Shown here piece by piece: positions 34,374 through 43,302 of a stretch of 64,000 nucleotides of DNA. Every line of letters starts with the position of its first letter. Positions within the stretch are counted from its first letter, which is position 1. The notes beneath the pieces were generated by a model. It was not told where the DNA came from and made no database searches. It saw nothing but the letters and a program-made list of their open reading frames with translations. This stretch comes from DAOSEK01 sp035363095 (GTDB taxonomy: Archaea > Nanobdellota > Nanobdellia > Woesearchaeales > UBA119). The position numbers were made by a program, and so were the translations under genes. The stretch is from positions 83,540 through 147,539 of the forward strand of contig DAOSEK010000001.1 in assembly GCA_035363095.1 (NCBI GenBank), read 5' to 3'.

Positions 34374-36983
34374 ATGAAATATGTGTATTCCTTTGATGAA
34401 GGAAATAAGGGTATGAGAGAGATTTTAGGTGGGAAAGGAGCTAATTTGTCAGAGATGGTTAGTTTAGGGATTAATGTTCCTTTTGGATTTACAATTGGAA
34501 CTCAGGCTTGTAGTAGATTTTATGAAGATGGAAAGGTAATCTCTAAAGAAATTAAAAAGGAAATTGAAGAAAAGCTTAATGAAGTAGAGCAAAAAGCTGG
34601 AAAAAAACTTGGAGACCCTAGTGACCCTTTGCTTGTTTCTGTGAGGTCTGGTGCGGCTGTTTCAATGCCTGGCATGATGGATACTATTCTAAATTTGGGG
34701 CTTAATGATGAGTCTGTTGAAGGGTTATCTAAAAAGACTCAAAATGAAAGGTTTGCATATGATTCTTATAGAAGATTTATTCATATGTTTTCAGATGTTG
34801 TGATGAAAGTAGAACATTTTAGGTTTGAAAAAATCCTAGAGGAGATTAAAGATAAGAATAATGCAAAATACGATTCTGAGCTTGATTCAAATATGCTTAA
34901 AGAGGTTGTTTTAAGGTATAAAGAGCTTGTGAAAAAAGAGGCAGGTCGTTTATTTCCACAAGACCCTAAAGAACAATTATATATGGCAATTGGTGCAGTG
35001 TTTGAGTCTTGGAACAATCAAAGAGCAATTGAGTATAGAAGAATTAATTCTATCAAGGCTTTGATCGGAACTGCTGTCACTGTTCAGATGATGGTGTTTG
35101 GTAATATGGGCAATAGTTCAGGGACAGGTGTTTGCTTTACAAGGGACCCATCAACAGGTGAAAAGAGATTCTTTGGGGAATATCTTACTAACGCACAAGG
35201 AGAAGATGTGGTTGCAGGGATAAGAACGCCAAAACCGATTACTGAACTTGAAAAGGAAATGCCCAAGGTGTATGAAGAACTTTGTAGTATCAAGGACCGT
35301 TTAGAAACACACTACAAGGATATGCAAGATATTGAGTTTACAATTCAAGAAGGCAGGCTTTTTATGCTTCAGACTAGAAATGGAAAGAGAACTTCACAAG
35401 CTGAAGTAAGGATTGCAATTGATCTGTTTGAAGAGGGAATAATTGATAAAAAGACTGCAGTTTTGAGGGTTAATCCAAAGTCAATCAATCAATTACTTCA
35501 TAGAAAATTGGATCCTTTAGATAAGGAAAAAAATCAGGTAATAGCAACAGGACTTCCTGCATCGCCAGGTGCGGGGGTTGGAAAGCTTGTATTTGATCCT
35601 AAAGAGGCTGCGGAGTTAAAAGAGAAAGGAGAAAAGGTGATTTTAGCAAGGATGGAAACTAGTCCCGAGGATATAATTGGGATGAATGCTTCTGAAGGGA
35701 TTTTAACTCAAAGAGGTGGAATGACTTCTCATGCTGCAGTTGTTGCAAGAGGTATGGGAAAGTGCGCTGTTGTTGGATGCTCAAGCTTAAATATTGATGA
35801 GGAAAAAAAGATTATTGAGATTAGTGGAACAAAAATTTTGAAGGGTGAATATATAACACTTGACGGATCAACAGGAGAGGTTTTTAAGGGAAAGATAAAT
35901 ACTGTTGAACCAGAGATATCAGGATATTTTGCAAAGATTATGAGTTTTGCAGATGAGTTTAGAAAACTTGGGGTTAGGACTAATGCTGATACTCCAAAGG
36001 ATGCAAAGAAAGCAAGGGAATATGGGGCAGAAGGGATTGGTCTTTGCAGAACTGAGCATATGTTTTTTGATGGTGAAAGGATTAAGTCTATTAGAAAAAT
36101 GATTCTTTCTGAAAGTCTTGAAGAAAGGGAATCAGCATTATCTGAACTTTTGCCAATGCAACGCCAAGATTTTGTTGAGCTTTATGAAGCTATGAAAGGA
36201 TATCCTGTGACAATTAGGCTTTTAGACCCTCCTCTTCATGAGTTTTTGCCACCTGAATCTGAGGTTGAAAAGACTGCTAAAAAGTTTGGAATTGATAAAG
36301 AAAAGCTTAGGGAAAAGATGCACAGTCTTAAAGAAACAAACCCGATGCTTGGTCATAGGGGGTGTAGGCTTTGTATCACTTATCCTGAGATTTGTGTGAT
36401 GCAGACAAAAGCAATAATTGAAGCAGCGTGCATTGTTAAGGATAAAGGATTGGATGTTGAGCCTGAGATTATGGTTCCTTTGGTTGCTGATGTAAGGGAG
36501 CTTATCTTACTAAAAAAGATTATTATAGATACTGCTGATAAAGTTATTAAAGAAAAGGGCGTTAATCTTAAGTATAAAATAGGAACGATGATAGAGGTCC
36601 CAAGAGCTGCGCTAACTGCTGATGAGATTGCAAAAGAGGCTGAGTTTTTCTCTTTTGGAACAAATGATTTAACACAGATGAGTTTTGGTTTTTCAAGGGA
36701 TGATATAGGCAAGTTTTTGCCTGAATATCTCAAAAAAGATGTTTTAGAGTCTGACCCTTTTCAAACTATTGACCAAACAGGTGTGGGCAAGCTTATTAAG
36801 ATGACGGTTGAACTGGGAAGGGCTAGTCGCAAGGATTTAAAGATTGGTATATGCGGCGAGCAGGGAGGAGAACCGGATTCAGTTGAGTTTTGCCATAAAT
36901 CAGGCTTGAACTATGTTAGCTGCTCGCCGTTTAGGGTTCCTGTTGCAAGGCTTGCAAGCGCACATGCAGCTTTAAAGGATTAA
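34374..36983 (+). CDS. ppdK: Pyruvate, phosphate dikinase
   Basis: Interconverts pyruvate, ATP and phosphate with phosphoenolpyruvate, AMP and diphosphate. The 869 residues show the N-terminal ATP-grasp domain (GGKGANLSEMVSLGINVPFGFTI, SVRSGA, GNSSGTGVCFTRDP), the phosphohistidine domain with GGMTSHAAVVARGMGKCAVVG (His near 455), and the C-terminal TIM barrel ending in GICGEQGGEP with the catalytic Cys near 826. Length is normal for the bacterial/archaeal enzyme. AAAGGTGAG precedes the ATG. Together with gpmI it supports glycolysis or gluconeogenesis at the PEP level. Confidence 0.97.
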   Translation: MKYVYSFDEGNKGMREILGGKGANLSEMVSLGINVPFGFTIGTQACSRFYEDGKVISKEIKKEIEEKLNEVEQKAGKKLGDPSDPLLVSVRSGAAVSMPGMMDTILNLGLNDESVEGLSKKTQNERFAYDSYRRFIHMFSDVVMKVEHFRFEKILEEIKDKNNAKYDSELDSNMLKEVVLRYKELVKKEAGRLFPQDPKEQLYMAIGAVFESWNNQRAIEYRRINSIKALIGTAVTVQMMVFGNMGNSSGTGVCFTRDPSTGEKRFFGEYLTNAQGEDVVAGIRTPKPITELEKEMPKVYEELCSIKDRLETHYKDMQDIEFTIQEGRLFMLQTRNGKRTSQAEVRIAIDLFEEGIIDKKTAVLRVNPKSINQLLHRKLDPLDKEKNQVIATGLPASPGAGVGKLVFDPKEAAELKEKGEKVILARMETSPEDIIGMNASEGILTQRGGMTSHAAVVARGMGKCAVVGCSSLNIDEEKKIIEISGTKILKGEYITLDGSTGEVFKGKINTVEPEISGYFAKIMSFADEFRKLGVRTNADTPKDAKKAREYGAEGIGLCRTEHMFFDGERIKSIRKMILSESLEERESALSELLPMQRQDFVELYEAMKGYPVTIRLLDPPLHEFLPPESEVEKTAKKFGIDKEKLREKMHSLKETNPMLGHRGCRLCITYPEICVMQTKAIIEAACIVKDKGLDVEPEIMVPLVADVRELILLKKIIIDTADKVIKEKGVNLKYKIGTMIEVPRAALTADEIAKEAEFFSFGTNDLTQMSFGFSRDDIGKFLPEYLKKDVLESDPFQTIDQTGVGKLIKMTVELGRASRKDLKIGICGEQGGEPDSVEFCHKSGLNYVSCSPFRVPVARLASAHAALKD

Positions 36984-37212
36984 GTTTTTTTTTATTTTAT
37001 AATTTCTTTTTTAAGAATTATTTTTCTTTTTTTTGGTAAAATTTAAGAGATTAGAGATGCGCAATGTTACTAATGTACGATGTTAAAATAGACATGAAAT
37101 GAGAGAAAGAATAAGATTATTTTTTTGTTTTTGTAATTGCTAATGATTTTTTTTACTTGTTATTTCTTATCATTTTTTTAATCGCTAAATTAAATGAAGG
37201 TTCTTTAAAAAG

Positions 37213-37749
37213 CTATATTGAGTTTGCGGGATTTAGTATTGAAATGTACCAACTTTCATCAAGAATTTCTATTCCGTCAGTATCGTGTACTTTGTAATGC
37301 AATTTAATAATATGATTTCCAAAAGGCCATAAAGGAATGGACTTTTGGAATTGAGGTATGTTAATATCATACAGATTTCTTATTGATGCGTATTTTTCTG
37401 AGAGAAACTGCTCGAAAAGGTATTTTATTTCTCTGGAAGTATAACTTGACAACTCAGGGATATCAAAAGCCTGAGAAAAACAGGAATCTATTGTTTCTTT
37501 TGCGTTATCTTTGACTTCAAATATAAGAGCGCATTTTTCAGATGCATGAGGAGAATTGTGAGTGTGAGTGCGATTGTAAATGTTTGCGATGATTTGCTCA
37601 CACACTAGGGTTGCTATTTTGTATTCTGAAAAAGTGGTGTCTTTGAATAAATTCTCTTCTTTGAGGATACGGCCTAAGTTAAGCTCGACTGTTTTGTTGA
37701 AGTCTGTATAGTCATACTTGCTTAGTTTTTTAATGCATTCTTCTGCCAT
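37213..37749 (-). CDS. Hypothetical protein, 178 residues
   Basis: Soluble protein, no recognised family. An N-terminal helical part (AEECIKKLSKYDYTDFNKTV) is followed by a His/Asn-rich spot (NRTHTHNSPHASEKC) and a C-terminal beta-rich part (FGNHIIKLHYKVHDTDGIEILDESWYIS). The start is set at ATG 37749, nine bases after GAGG; an in-frame TTG lies three codons earlier. The 230-nt gap between ppdK and this gene shows nothing identifiable. Confidence 0.65.
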   Translation of the reverse strand: MAEECIKKLSKYDYTDFNKTVELNLGRILKEENLFKDTTFSEYKIATLVCEQIIANIYNRTHTHNSPHASEKCALIFEVKDNAKETIDSCFSQAFDIPELSSYTSREIKYLFEQFLSEKYASIRNLYDINIPQFQKSIPLWPFGNHIIKLHYKVHDTDGIEILDESWYISILNPANSI

Positions 37750-37991
37750 TGTAATCAATCCTCATTTTTTTCTAGGTTTTTTGGTAGGGGCATTTTAGGT
37801 TAATAAGGCTTTTGAAACATTGGTATATATTCAAAATCATGACGGTTTAAGGATAGAGTTTAAAGTAGAATACAAAAGAAGTATAATACAAAAAGTGATG
37901 ATTTTTCAGAAACATTTGTATTCGGAATCAGACACAAATCAGAACAATGTAAGAATTAAAAATAAAAAAACAAAATATAGAATAAAAGGAT

Positions 37992-38228
37992 TTATCTTCT
38001 TTTTCTTCCTCTTGCCATCTTGGCTTGAGCGACATCTCCGTCTTTATCTATAAAATAGAGGAATCCAGTCTCTTTTTTAACACCTGGTTTTGCTACAACT
38101 TCTGCTTTTCCTCTTTTGACATTTTTGCCTCTAGCCATTGGCACTCTGGCAACGTCGCCGTTCTTGTTTACAAAATATAAAAATCCTTTTTCTTTCTTTA
38201 CTCCTACTCTAGCTACTTTCTTTGCCAT
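37992..38228 (-). CDS. Small basic protein of two KKExGFLYFxxKxGDVA repeats
   Basis: A 78-residue protein consisting of two tandem copies of a unit of about 35 residues: VARVGVKKEKGFLYFVNKNG-DVARVPMARG and VAKPGVKKETGFLYFIDKDG-DVAQAKMARG, joined by a Lys/Arg-rich linker and ending RKRR. Each unit looks like a beta hairpin or small sheet. The net charge is strongly positive, suggesting nucleic-acid binding (inference). Short proteins with this repeat occur, to my recollection, in related DPANN genomes; no function is assigned. GAGGGG lies upstream of the ATG. Confidence 0.8.
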   Translation of the reverse strand: MAKKVARVGVKKEKGFLYFVNKNGDVARVPMARGKNVKRGKAEVVAKPGVKKETGFLYFIDKDGDVAQAKMARGRKRR

Positions 38229-38350
38229 TGTCTATTTTCCCCTCTTTTTTAGTTTATGTGGACTATTATTCCAAGCCCCTATACCAATCTTTAGAAGATA
38301 TATTATATAAACTTTTTGTTTTTATTGACTAAAAGAGCTTTTGAAGTGAC

Positions 38351-38830
38351 CTATTTTTGGGGTTTTTGCTCTTTTTTTGAGAATATCACGTCTGCTTTTC
38401 CTGAGAATTCACCAATTCTTTCAATTATTGGCTGTACTATGTAGGGCATGAAATGTTCGTAAAAGAGTTGTTTTAAAGGCATGAATTCTTTAATTCTATA
38501 GCCTTGTGGAACTTTTTCTATCAGACCTAAGTTTTTTATCCTTCTCATCTGGCGCAGTATGTTTGAAGGAGTGATTCCGTTTATTTCAAGCTCAGTTTTT
38601 TCCCTTATGTGATATACATAATCTTCTACTTCTTTTATGCTTAGATGATTTTTTATTGCGCTATTTTCTATAAAACACATTAGAATATCTACAACAACAT
38701 CTCGTGAGTCACCGGGTTGTAAAAGACCATATGATAGGCAAAGCCTTTTTGATATCTCTCTTTCATCAAGATTTTTTGGCTTTTCATACTTTCGTAATGT
38801 TACTTGGGATAATGCTCTTTCGCGGACCAT
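38351..38830 (-). CDS. Winged-helix domain protein, 159 residues
   Basis: N-terminal charged region (SQVTLRKYEKPKNLDEREISKRL), then an all-helical part ending in a likely winged helix (TPSNILRQMRRIKNLGLIEKVPQGYRIKEF, about 98-127), and a helical tail ending in basic residues. This could be a DNA-binding regulator, with the wing at VPQGYRI. The exact family is not recognised. It lies upstream of no obvious operon and shares the minus strand with ogg. Confidence 0.65.
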   Translation of the reverse strand: MVRERALSQVTLRKYEKPKNLDEREISKRLCLSYGLLQPGDSRDVVVDILMCFIENSAIKNHLSIKEVEDYVYHIREKTELEINGITPSNILRQMRRIKNLGLIEKVPQGYRIKEFMPLKQLFYEHFMPYIVQPIIERIGEFSGKADVIFSKKEQKPQK

Positions 38831-38900
38831 TTGAGTATTTTATTTGGAGTGTGCTATAAATAGTTTTCTAATGCGCATTGTTAAATAATTTTAGTATTAT

Positions 38901-39725
38901 TTATTTTTTAGGCTTTTGCTCGTTTCTTGCGGAGTAGAATAAGAACTCCTGAGCATATCCTGCATAATGCCCGAAGTACTCTTTGAAAAATGAGGTTATA
39001 AATTCTTTTGACTTTATTTCATTTTTAAAATAAAGCCTTTCGGTCTCTCTTTTTATCCATACATCAACAGGAAAGGCGTCATAGAACTTTAGGGAGAACA
39101 AACAAATGCACTCAGATACTTTATCGCCTATGCCGTTAAAAGACATTAGTATTTTTTTTGCATCAGAATAGTCAGTTTTTTTTATTTTGTCTAAAAGCTC
39201 TTTTGTTGCAATCTGAGAGCATTGATAGATATATTTTGAGCGAAAGCCTGCACTTGATTGTTTTATCAATTCTAAATCCGAGATTTGTTTAGGAAGTGGG
39301 AATAAAAATAACTGTTTGTCTTTAAATGTTACAGGATTTCCAAAAGATTTAGAAATAGACAATATGTTTCTTTTGATTTTTGGGACATTTGAAGCCGAGC
39401 TACAGATAAAACTAATCATACATTGAAATAGGTCTTGGTTTATGATTCTTAAACCTAAAGAGCGATGTATTGCAGACTCTATTATTTTATCTTTTGAGAT
39501 TTCTTTGAGCATGTTTTTGTAATCTAGATCCAAAGAAAAGAAATTGATTAGGAATTCTTCAGTAATGTTTCCATCAAAGTAAAGATGTTGCCCTTGTTGT
39601 TTTATTATAAAAAAGTTTGAGCCATCAACTACAAAAAAGACGCCATCTTCTTCAAAGTAGTTAAAGAACTGGCCACATTCAAGGGTTTTTTTAAGGTCAA
39701 ATAAAGGTGCTTTTATTTTTCTCAT
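38901..39725 (-). CDS. ogg: 8-oxoguanine DNA glycosylase/AP lyase (OGG1-like)
   Basis: Removes oxidised guanine from DNA. The 274-residue protein has the N-terminal TBP-like domain of OGG1 (DLKKTLECGQFFNYFEEDG), the helical region ISFICSSASNVPKIKRNI, and the helix-hairpin-helix motif FNGIGDKVSECICLFSL carrying the catalytic Lys, followed by FPVDVWIKR with the catalytic Asp. The order and spacing fit the HhH-GPD superfamily; the N-terminal domain separates it from AGOG and AlkA. Transcribed away from the RNase P RNA gene. Confidence 0.9.
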   Translation of the reverse strand: MRKIKAPLFDLKKTLECGQFFNYFEEDGVFFVVDGSNFFIIKQQGQHLYFDGNITEEFLINFFSLDLDYKNMLKEISKDKIIESAIHRSLGLRIINQDLFQCMISFICSSASNVPKIKRNILSISKSFGNPVTFKDKQLFLFPLPKQISDLELIKQSSAGFRSKYIYQCSQIATKELLDKIKKTDYSDAKKILMSFNGIGDKVSECICLFSLKFYDAFPVDVWIKRETERLYFKNEIKSKEFITSFFKEYFGHYAGYAQEFLFYSARNEQKPKK

Positions 39726-39819
39726 TTTTTGGAAATGATTTTCAATGAACTTATTTTGTTATTTAACCATTATGTTTTTGGTAAACTATATAAAAATGGG
39801 GGTTATTACCCTTATTTAC

Positions 39820-40135
39820 GGGACGCAAAGCCAACTCCGAGCAATCGAGGAAAGTCCGCCCACCTAAAAAAAGGCGCTTTTAATCTTTAAAAGATTTCGA
39901 AAGGGATGGCAACTGCACAGAAACAAAACCACCTAAAAACTTGTTATGATGCTTGCGAAGAAGATGGTGACATCTTTGAGACTAACCAGCAGAACATTTG
40001 GTTTTTAGGAAAGGATGAAAAGGCAGTCCCGCCTGGTGCAAGGCCTTTAGCGCCGCTTAGTCGAATGTTGGCAAATCCATCCTTTGCTTTAGGGCAAAAT
40101 AGGGGATTTCACAAAAGGCGGCTTATTTGCGTCCC
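39820..40135 (+). ncRNA. rnpB: RNase P RNA (archaeal type A)
   Basis: Catalytic RNA that trims tRNA 5' leaders. The ends pair as P1, GGGACGCAAA with TTTGCGTCCC (10 bp). The conserved CR-I GAGGAAAGTCC is at 39847-39857, CTGCACAGAAACA follows the P7-P8 region, and the 3' core reads TCGAATGTTGGCAAATCC and ACAAAAGGCGGCTTAT (CR-V with P2/P4 strands). The length of 316 nt is typical. A T-run from 40136 serves as terminator, and TATA-like CTATATAAAAA lies about 30 nt upstream. Confidence 0.96.
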
Positions 40136-40227
40136 TTTTTTTTCTTTGAGATAATTTAAGGGTCTAACTAAGAGTATTACATGCAAAATGCAAAAGCTTT
40201 AAATAAAAAAGAAATTTCAACATCAAT

Positions 40228-40404
40228 ATGGCAACTAGAAGGACATTTATGCCCTCTTCGGGAGGGGGAATTATCAGGTATGGAGATGGCTATAAATCTA
40301 TGTTTAGCATAAAGCCAGGATATCTTGTGGTGCTGATAGCTATTATAGTCGGAGTTATTTTGATATTTCAGATGTATGGAGCAAGGCTTTTGGGCTTAGT
40401 TTAG
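40228..40404 (+). CDS. Preprotein translocase subunit Sec61beta (SecG-like)
   Basis: A 58-residue tail-anchored subunit of the SecYE(beta) channel. The cytosolic part has the archaeal signature FMPSSGGGIIRYGDGYKS, then KIKPG-like SIKPGYLVV, and one C-terminal membrane span (VLIAIIVGVILIFQMYG). Located directly upstream of NAC (17 nt apart), grouping two factors that act on nascent chains. TATA-like CTTTAAATAAAA lies 25-30 nt before the ATG. Confidence 0.92.
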   Translation: MATRRTFMPSSGGGIIRYGDGYKSMFSIKPGYLVVLIAIIVGVILIFQMYGARLLGLV

Positions 40405-40420
40405 ATGAAGGTGGTTTTCG

Positions 40421-40771
40421 ATGTATGGCAATATTAATCCTAGACAGATGAAGCAAGCCATGAAGAGGTTTGGGATAAATGAACAGCAAGTTGAGGCTAA
40501 AAGGGTCATTATTGAACTGGAAGGATCAAGGCTTGTTATTGATGAACCATCAGTTTCCAAGATTAACATGATGGGTCAAGAGGTCTATCAGATTTCTGGA
40601 GAGGAAAGGACCGAACAGCTAGATGTGGCTCCTGATATCTCTGAAGAGGACATTAATACTGTTATGGATTCTTGTGGTTGTGATTATGATACGGCAAAGG
40701 AAGCTATTTTGAGCTCAAATGGTGATCTTGCAAAAGCTATTCTTGATATTAATAGCAATGATTCACAATAA
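40421..40771 (+). CDS. nac: Nascent polypeptide-associated complex protein
   Basis: Archaeal NAC (alpha-type homodimer) that shields chains at the ribosome exit. The 116 residues comprise an N-terminal PRQMKQAMKRFGI ribosome-binding segment, the NAC barrel (VIIELEGSRLVIDEPSVSKINMMGQEVYQISGE, about 30-62) and a C-terminal UBA domain (ISEEDINTVMDSCGCDYDTAKEAILSSNGDLAKAILDI). Full length. GAAGGTGG precedes the ATG. Confidence 0.95.
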   Translation: MYGNINPRQMKQAMKRFGINEQQVEAKRVIIELEGSRLVIDEPSVSKINMMGQEVYQISGEERTEQLDVAPDISEEDINTVMDSCGCDYDTAKEAILSSNGDLAKAILDINSNDSQ

Positions 40772-40892
40772 GAGCTAAGTTGTTTTTTGTATTTGTTTTA
40801 TATGGGTTATCATCTTTTTGAGGTGTTAAGAGACATTTACACCGCTGTTTAAGCATAATGTTTTTAAATGTTAAAGATATTGTGATTAGGGT

Positions 40893-41390
40893 ATGCCTCC
40901 CAAAATCCCTGAAAAGCACCATGTTTCTTTGTTATCTGCAAAGCAAAATATTAAGGTTGCAGACCATATGATGAATGTTACTTATCCTTTGGTTATGGAC
41001 CCAAAGCTTTTCCCTACGATTATAGAGAATATTTTTTTGGGTTATACTAACGCGTTAGCGGCAATTTTATATTATGAGAGATATTATAAGAGGATTCCTC
41101 CTTTTAATGATAGTTTTGATTCAAAGCTTATGTTTTATGAAACTTATGTTAAGGAACAATACAAGTTTAATAATCATTATTCAAAGACTATGAATAATTT
41201 AAGAGAACTTATGATTGCTCATAAGAAAAGTCCAGTTGAGTTTAGCAGGAAAGGAAAATTTGTTATTTGTAATGATGAATACTCTCTTAAGACCTTGGAT
41301 ATTGATACTGTGAAATCTTATATCAGGGAGTGTAAGGTCTTTATTTCAGAGATTGATAAGATAATCGCTAAGGAGGTAAAGATATATTAA
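40893..41390 (+). CDS. Helical protein of unknown function, 165 residues
   Basis: All-helical soluble protein with IKVADHMMNVTYPLVMDP and IIENIFLGYTNALAAILYYERYYKRIPPF in the first half. The same pattern (ADH, then about 20 residues to a long amphipathic helix with NAL/NTL) appears in the protein at 41744, so the two are probably distant paralogues. The arrangement recalls HEPN-like four-helix bundles, but no RxxxxH motif is evident. A TATA-like TTTTTAAATG lies about 30 nt upstream of the ATG. Confidence 0.7.
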   Translation: MPPKIPEKHHVSLLSAKQNIKVADHMMNVTYPLVMDPKLFPTIIENIFLGYTNALAAILYYERYYKRIPPFNDSFDSKLMFYETYVKEQYKFNNHYSKTMNNLRELMIAHKKSPVEFSRKGKFVICNDEYSLKTLDIDTVKSYIRECKVFISEIDKIIAKEVKIY

Positions 41391-41412
41391 TGAACAAGGT
41401 GTTATTTTTTGT

Positions 41413-41565
41413 GATTTCATGAAATCCAACATCACTTCGCATACTTTGGTCTTTAGACTTGGTCTTTGGGCCTGAAGTTTGAAGAGACAAATTCATATAA
41501 CATTTAACCTCAACTATCCACAGGATACCGGGAGCATTTATTCCGAGGTTTTTCATTTTTATGAA
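41413..41565 (+). repeat. Dispersed hairpin repeat, type B copy 4
   Basis: A complete type B unit: GATTTCATGAAATCC, ACTTCGCATACTTTGGTC, a GTCTTTAGACTTGGTC partial duplication, GCCTGAAGTTTGAAGAG, ATTTAACCTCAACTATCCACAGGATACC and GGAGCATTTATTCCGAGGTTTTTCAT, ending in TTTATGAAAT. It lies between two related helical-protein genes. Confidence 0.9.
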
Positions 41566-41649
41566 ATCTTTAATGGATTTTGAATAATTTGATATTTTAA
41601 CCTAATATAAGAATAGTATAAGAAGAAACGAATTAAGAAGGGAAGTTTC

Positions 41650-41730
41650 ATAAAACGATTAACCTTTAACTATCTAGTAAGATACCCTTAAGCGTTTATG
41701 CTTAAAGAAGGTTTTTCATGTTTATGTATA
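41650..41730 (+). repeat. Dispersed hairpin repeat, partial type B copy 5
   Basis: Right-hand part only: AACCTTTAACTATCTAGTAAGATACCC, hairpin CCTTAAGCG-TTTATG-CTTAAAGAAGG and TTTTTCATGTTTATG. The hairpin arms have changed from GGCAT/ATGCC to TTAAGCG/GCTTAA, which keeps pairing. Confidence 0.8.
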
Positions 41731-41743
41731 AAGGTGATATTTG

Positions 41744-42205
41744 ATGATTGAAACGCTTAATGATGCGTATACTGAGATTAAGAGAGCTGATCATATTGTT
41801 TATGTTAGTTTGAAGTACACAAGGACCGCAGATGTTATTAGGAATGTTGTTGAAAGACTTATAGATGCAAATACCCTAATGATTAGTTCTCTTATAAAGA
41901 AATTAGCGATTGAAGGTAAGATTGTTGATTCGGATTATTCTTTATCAGATCATATAAAGATACTAAAGGATAATTTTTCAGATGATAAGGTTATAATGGA
42001 GATGCTTGAATTCAACAACTATCTTCGTAAGCTTAGCAGAGCTGAATTTACTGGAGAGAATGAGTATAGAAGACATGTGATGATGAAGGCGATTGTTGAT
42101 GGAATTTTACAACAGATAGATATCGAGAAAATTACACAATATTATGATCAGGTAAAATCTTATTTTTTTCATATAAGAAACATGATTTTACCACCTGAAA
42201 ATTAA
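41744..42205 (+). CDS. Helical protein of unknown function, 153 residues
   Basis: Likely paralogue of the 165-residue protein upstream: EIKRADHIVYVSLKYTRTADVIRNVV and LIDANTLMISSLIKKLA follow the same heptad-like spacing, and a charged C-terminal helix with YYDQVKSYFFHIRNMI closes it. ATG 41744 is chosen because AAGGTGAT lies eight bases upstream; a TTG one codon earlier is possible. Followed 9 nt later by a membrane protein gene, so probably co-transcribed. Confidence 0.7.
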   Translation: MIETLNDAYTEIKRADHIVYVSLKYTRTADVIRNVVERLIDANTLMISSLIKKLAIEGKIVDSDYSLSDHIKILKDNFSDDKVIMEMLEFNNYLRKLSRAEFTGENEYRRHVMMKAIVDGILQQIDIEKITQYYDQVKSYFFHIRNMILPPEN

Positions 42206-42214
42206 GAGTGCAAA

Positions 42215-42709
42215 ATGAAAGAAAGTACTGTAAATACTCTGCTTAGGAAAGGATGGAGTGAAGAAGAGATCAATGATTATTTTACTAGGTTGTATAGAAA
42301 AGAGGATCGTTTACAAAACAAAAGGTTATCTAGGATTGTATTTTTTGGAAATGTAGTGATGATTTTGTTTCTAGCTCTCATGATGGGAGTGCTTACACTT
42401 GTTTTTACAGGTTTTCAATGGTCTGTTTTGTCATTGGGAGTAATTATTTTTTTCTCTTCTTTTATCACTTATAGAAATAAGGGTATAATTTCTGAGTTAT
42501 TCTTTAAAAAAAGAGTGTTTTTGCTTAATGCTTCTATTTCTTTTTTTTTAGCTGTGATTGCACTTTTATTTAGTTATTTTTTTTATGATTTGTTTTTGGC
42601 GAGTATCGATGGTGGACCGGGTTATTTTCCGTTGATTGAGTATTGTATTGTATCTTTTGCAGTAGTGCTTACAACTTGGCTTTTTTTAATAATGTTTGAA
42701 GAGAAATGA
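42215..42709 (+). CDS. Four-span membrane protein with N-terminal helical motif
   Basis: The first 40 residues are cytosolic and contain LLRKGWSEEEINDYF, a motif resembling SHOCT/UBA-like short helices near membrane proteins. Four hydrophobic segments follow (VVMILFLALMMGVLTLVF, LSLGVIIFFSSFI, ASISFFLAVIALLFSYFFY, YCIVSFAVVLTTWLFLIMF). No family recognised. Closely follows the 153-residue helical gene. Confidence 0.7.
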   Translation: MKESTVNTLLRKGWSEEEINDYFTRLYRKEDRLQNKRLSRIVFFGNVVMILFLALMMGVLTLVFTGFQWSVLSLGVIIFFSSFITYRNKGIISELFFKKRVFLLNASISFFLAVIALLFSYFFYDLFLASIDGGPGYFPLIEYCIVSFAVVLTTWLFLIMFEEK

Positions 42710-42802
42710 TGAAAAATCTAATTTTTTGGTGGTTTGAAAGCACAAACTTTTTAAAAGAAGGGTTAATTCTTCTTAGCACAATATTGAAATGGAGGATTAA
42801 AT

Positions 42803-42970
42803 ATGGAAACGTTATGTTCATCATGTAAAACGAATGTTAGTAATCTTAATGGGACAGTAGAGTTCTTGTGCCCTGAATGTGGAAAATCAACCATTATTAG
42901 GTGTGTTGATTGCAGAAAGAAGGCTGTTAAATATACATGTCCTGAATGTGGATTTGTAGGTCCTAATTAA
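42803..42970 (+). CDS. Small zinc-ribbon protein (HVO_2753-like)
   Basis: A 55-residue protein with four CxxC knuckles: CSSC (5-8), CPEC, CVDC and CPEC, plus the closing GFVGPN. This matches the archaeal double zinc-ribbon small proteins (DUF1610/HVO_2753 type), which are usually encoded next to aEF1B, as here (54 nt apart). GGAGGA precedes the ATG. Probably an RNA- or translation-associated factor. Confidence 0.88.
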   Translation: METLCSSCKTNVSNLNGTVEFLCPECGKSTIIRCVDCRKKAVKYTCPECGFVGPN

Positions 42971-43023
42971 ATAGGTTAATTTTGGTTTTTTTAGTATTTA
43001 AATCTTTTAGAGAGTTGAGAAAT

Positions 43024-43302
43024 ATGGCAGATGTTGTTATAACTATGAAAATTATGGAATCTTCACCTGAGGTTGATTTGGGGAAGCTTGATGAGAATGT
43101 AAAGAATTTGATTACAGAATATGCAGGAAGTGGAGCTTATAAAAGTTCTATTGAGCCTATTGCTTTTGGATTAAATGCATTAATCGTTTCTTTTGTAATG
43201 GATGAAAAGCTTGGTGGAACTGATCATTTAGAGGAAGAGATTTCTAAAATTGAAGGAGTTGAATCTGTTAGTGTTACAGATGTAAGGAGAGCTATTGGCT
43301 AA
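43024..43302 (+). CDS. ef1b: Elongation factor 1-beta (aEF1B)
   Basis: Guanine nucleotide exchange factor for aEF1A. The 92 residues from ATG 43024 have the alpha/beta sandwich of the family: MADVVITMKIMESSPEVDL, IEPIAFGLNALIVSFVMDE with the F-G hairpin tip, and EEEISKIEGVESVSVTDVRRAIG. An upstream frame extension to 42982 would add residues not found in the family. The stop overlaps the 3' end of convergent trm1 by 11 nt. Confidence 0.94.
   Translation: MADVVITMKIMESSPEVDLGKLDENVKNLITEYAGSGAYKSSIEPIAFGLNALIVSFVMDEKLGGTDHLEEEISKIEGVESVSVTDVRRAIG

Noticed and set aside
37820..38053. 77-codon plus-strand frame
   Set aside because: It runs into the antisense of the small repeat protein, has no SD, and reads as AT-rich noise.
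39906..40154. 82-codon open frame on the plus strand
   Set aside because: It lies inside the RNase P RNA gene, whose conserved elements and P1 pairing explain the sequence.
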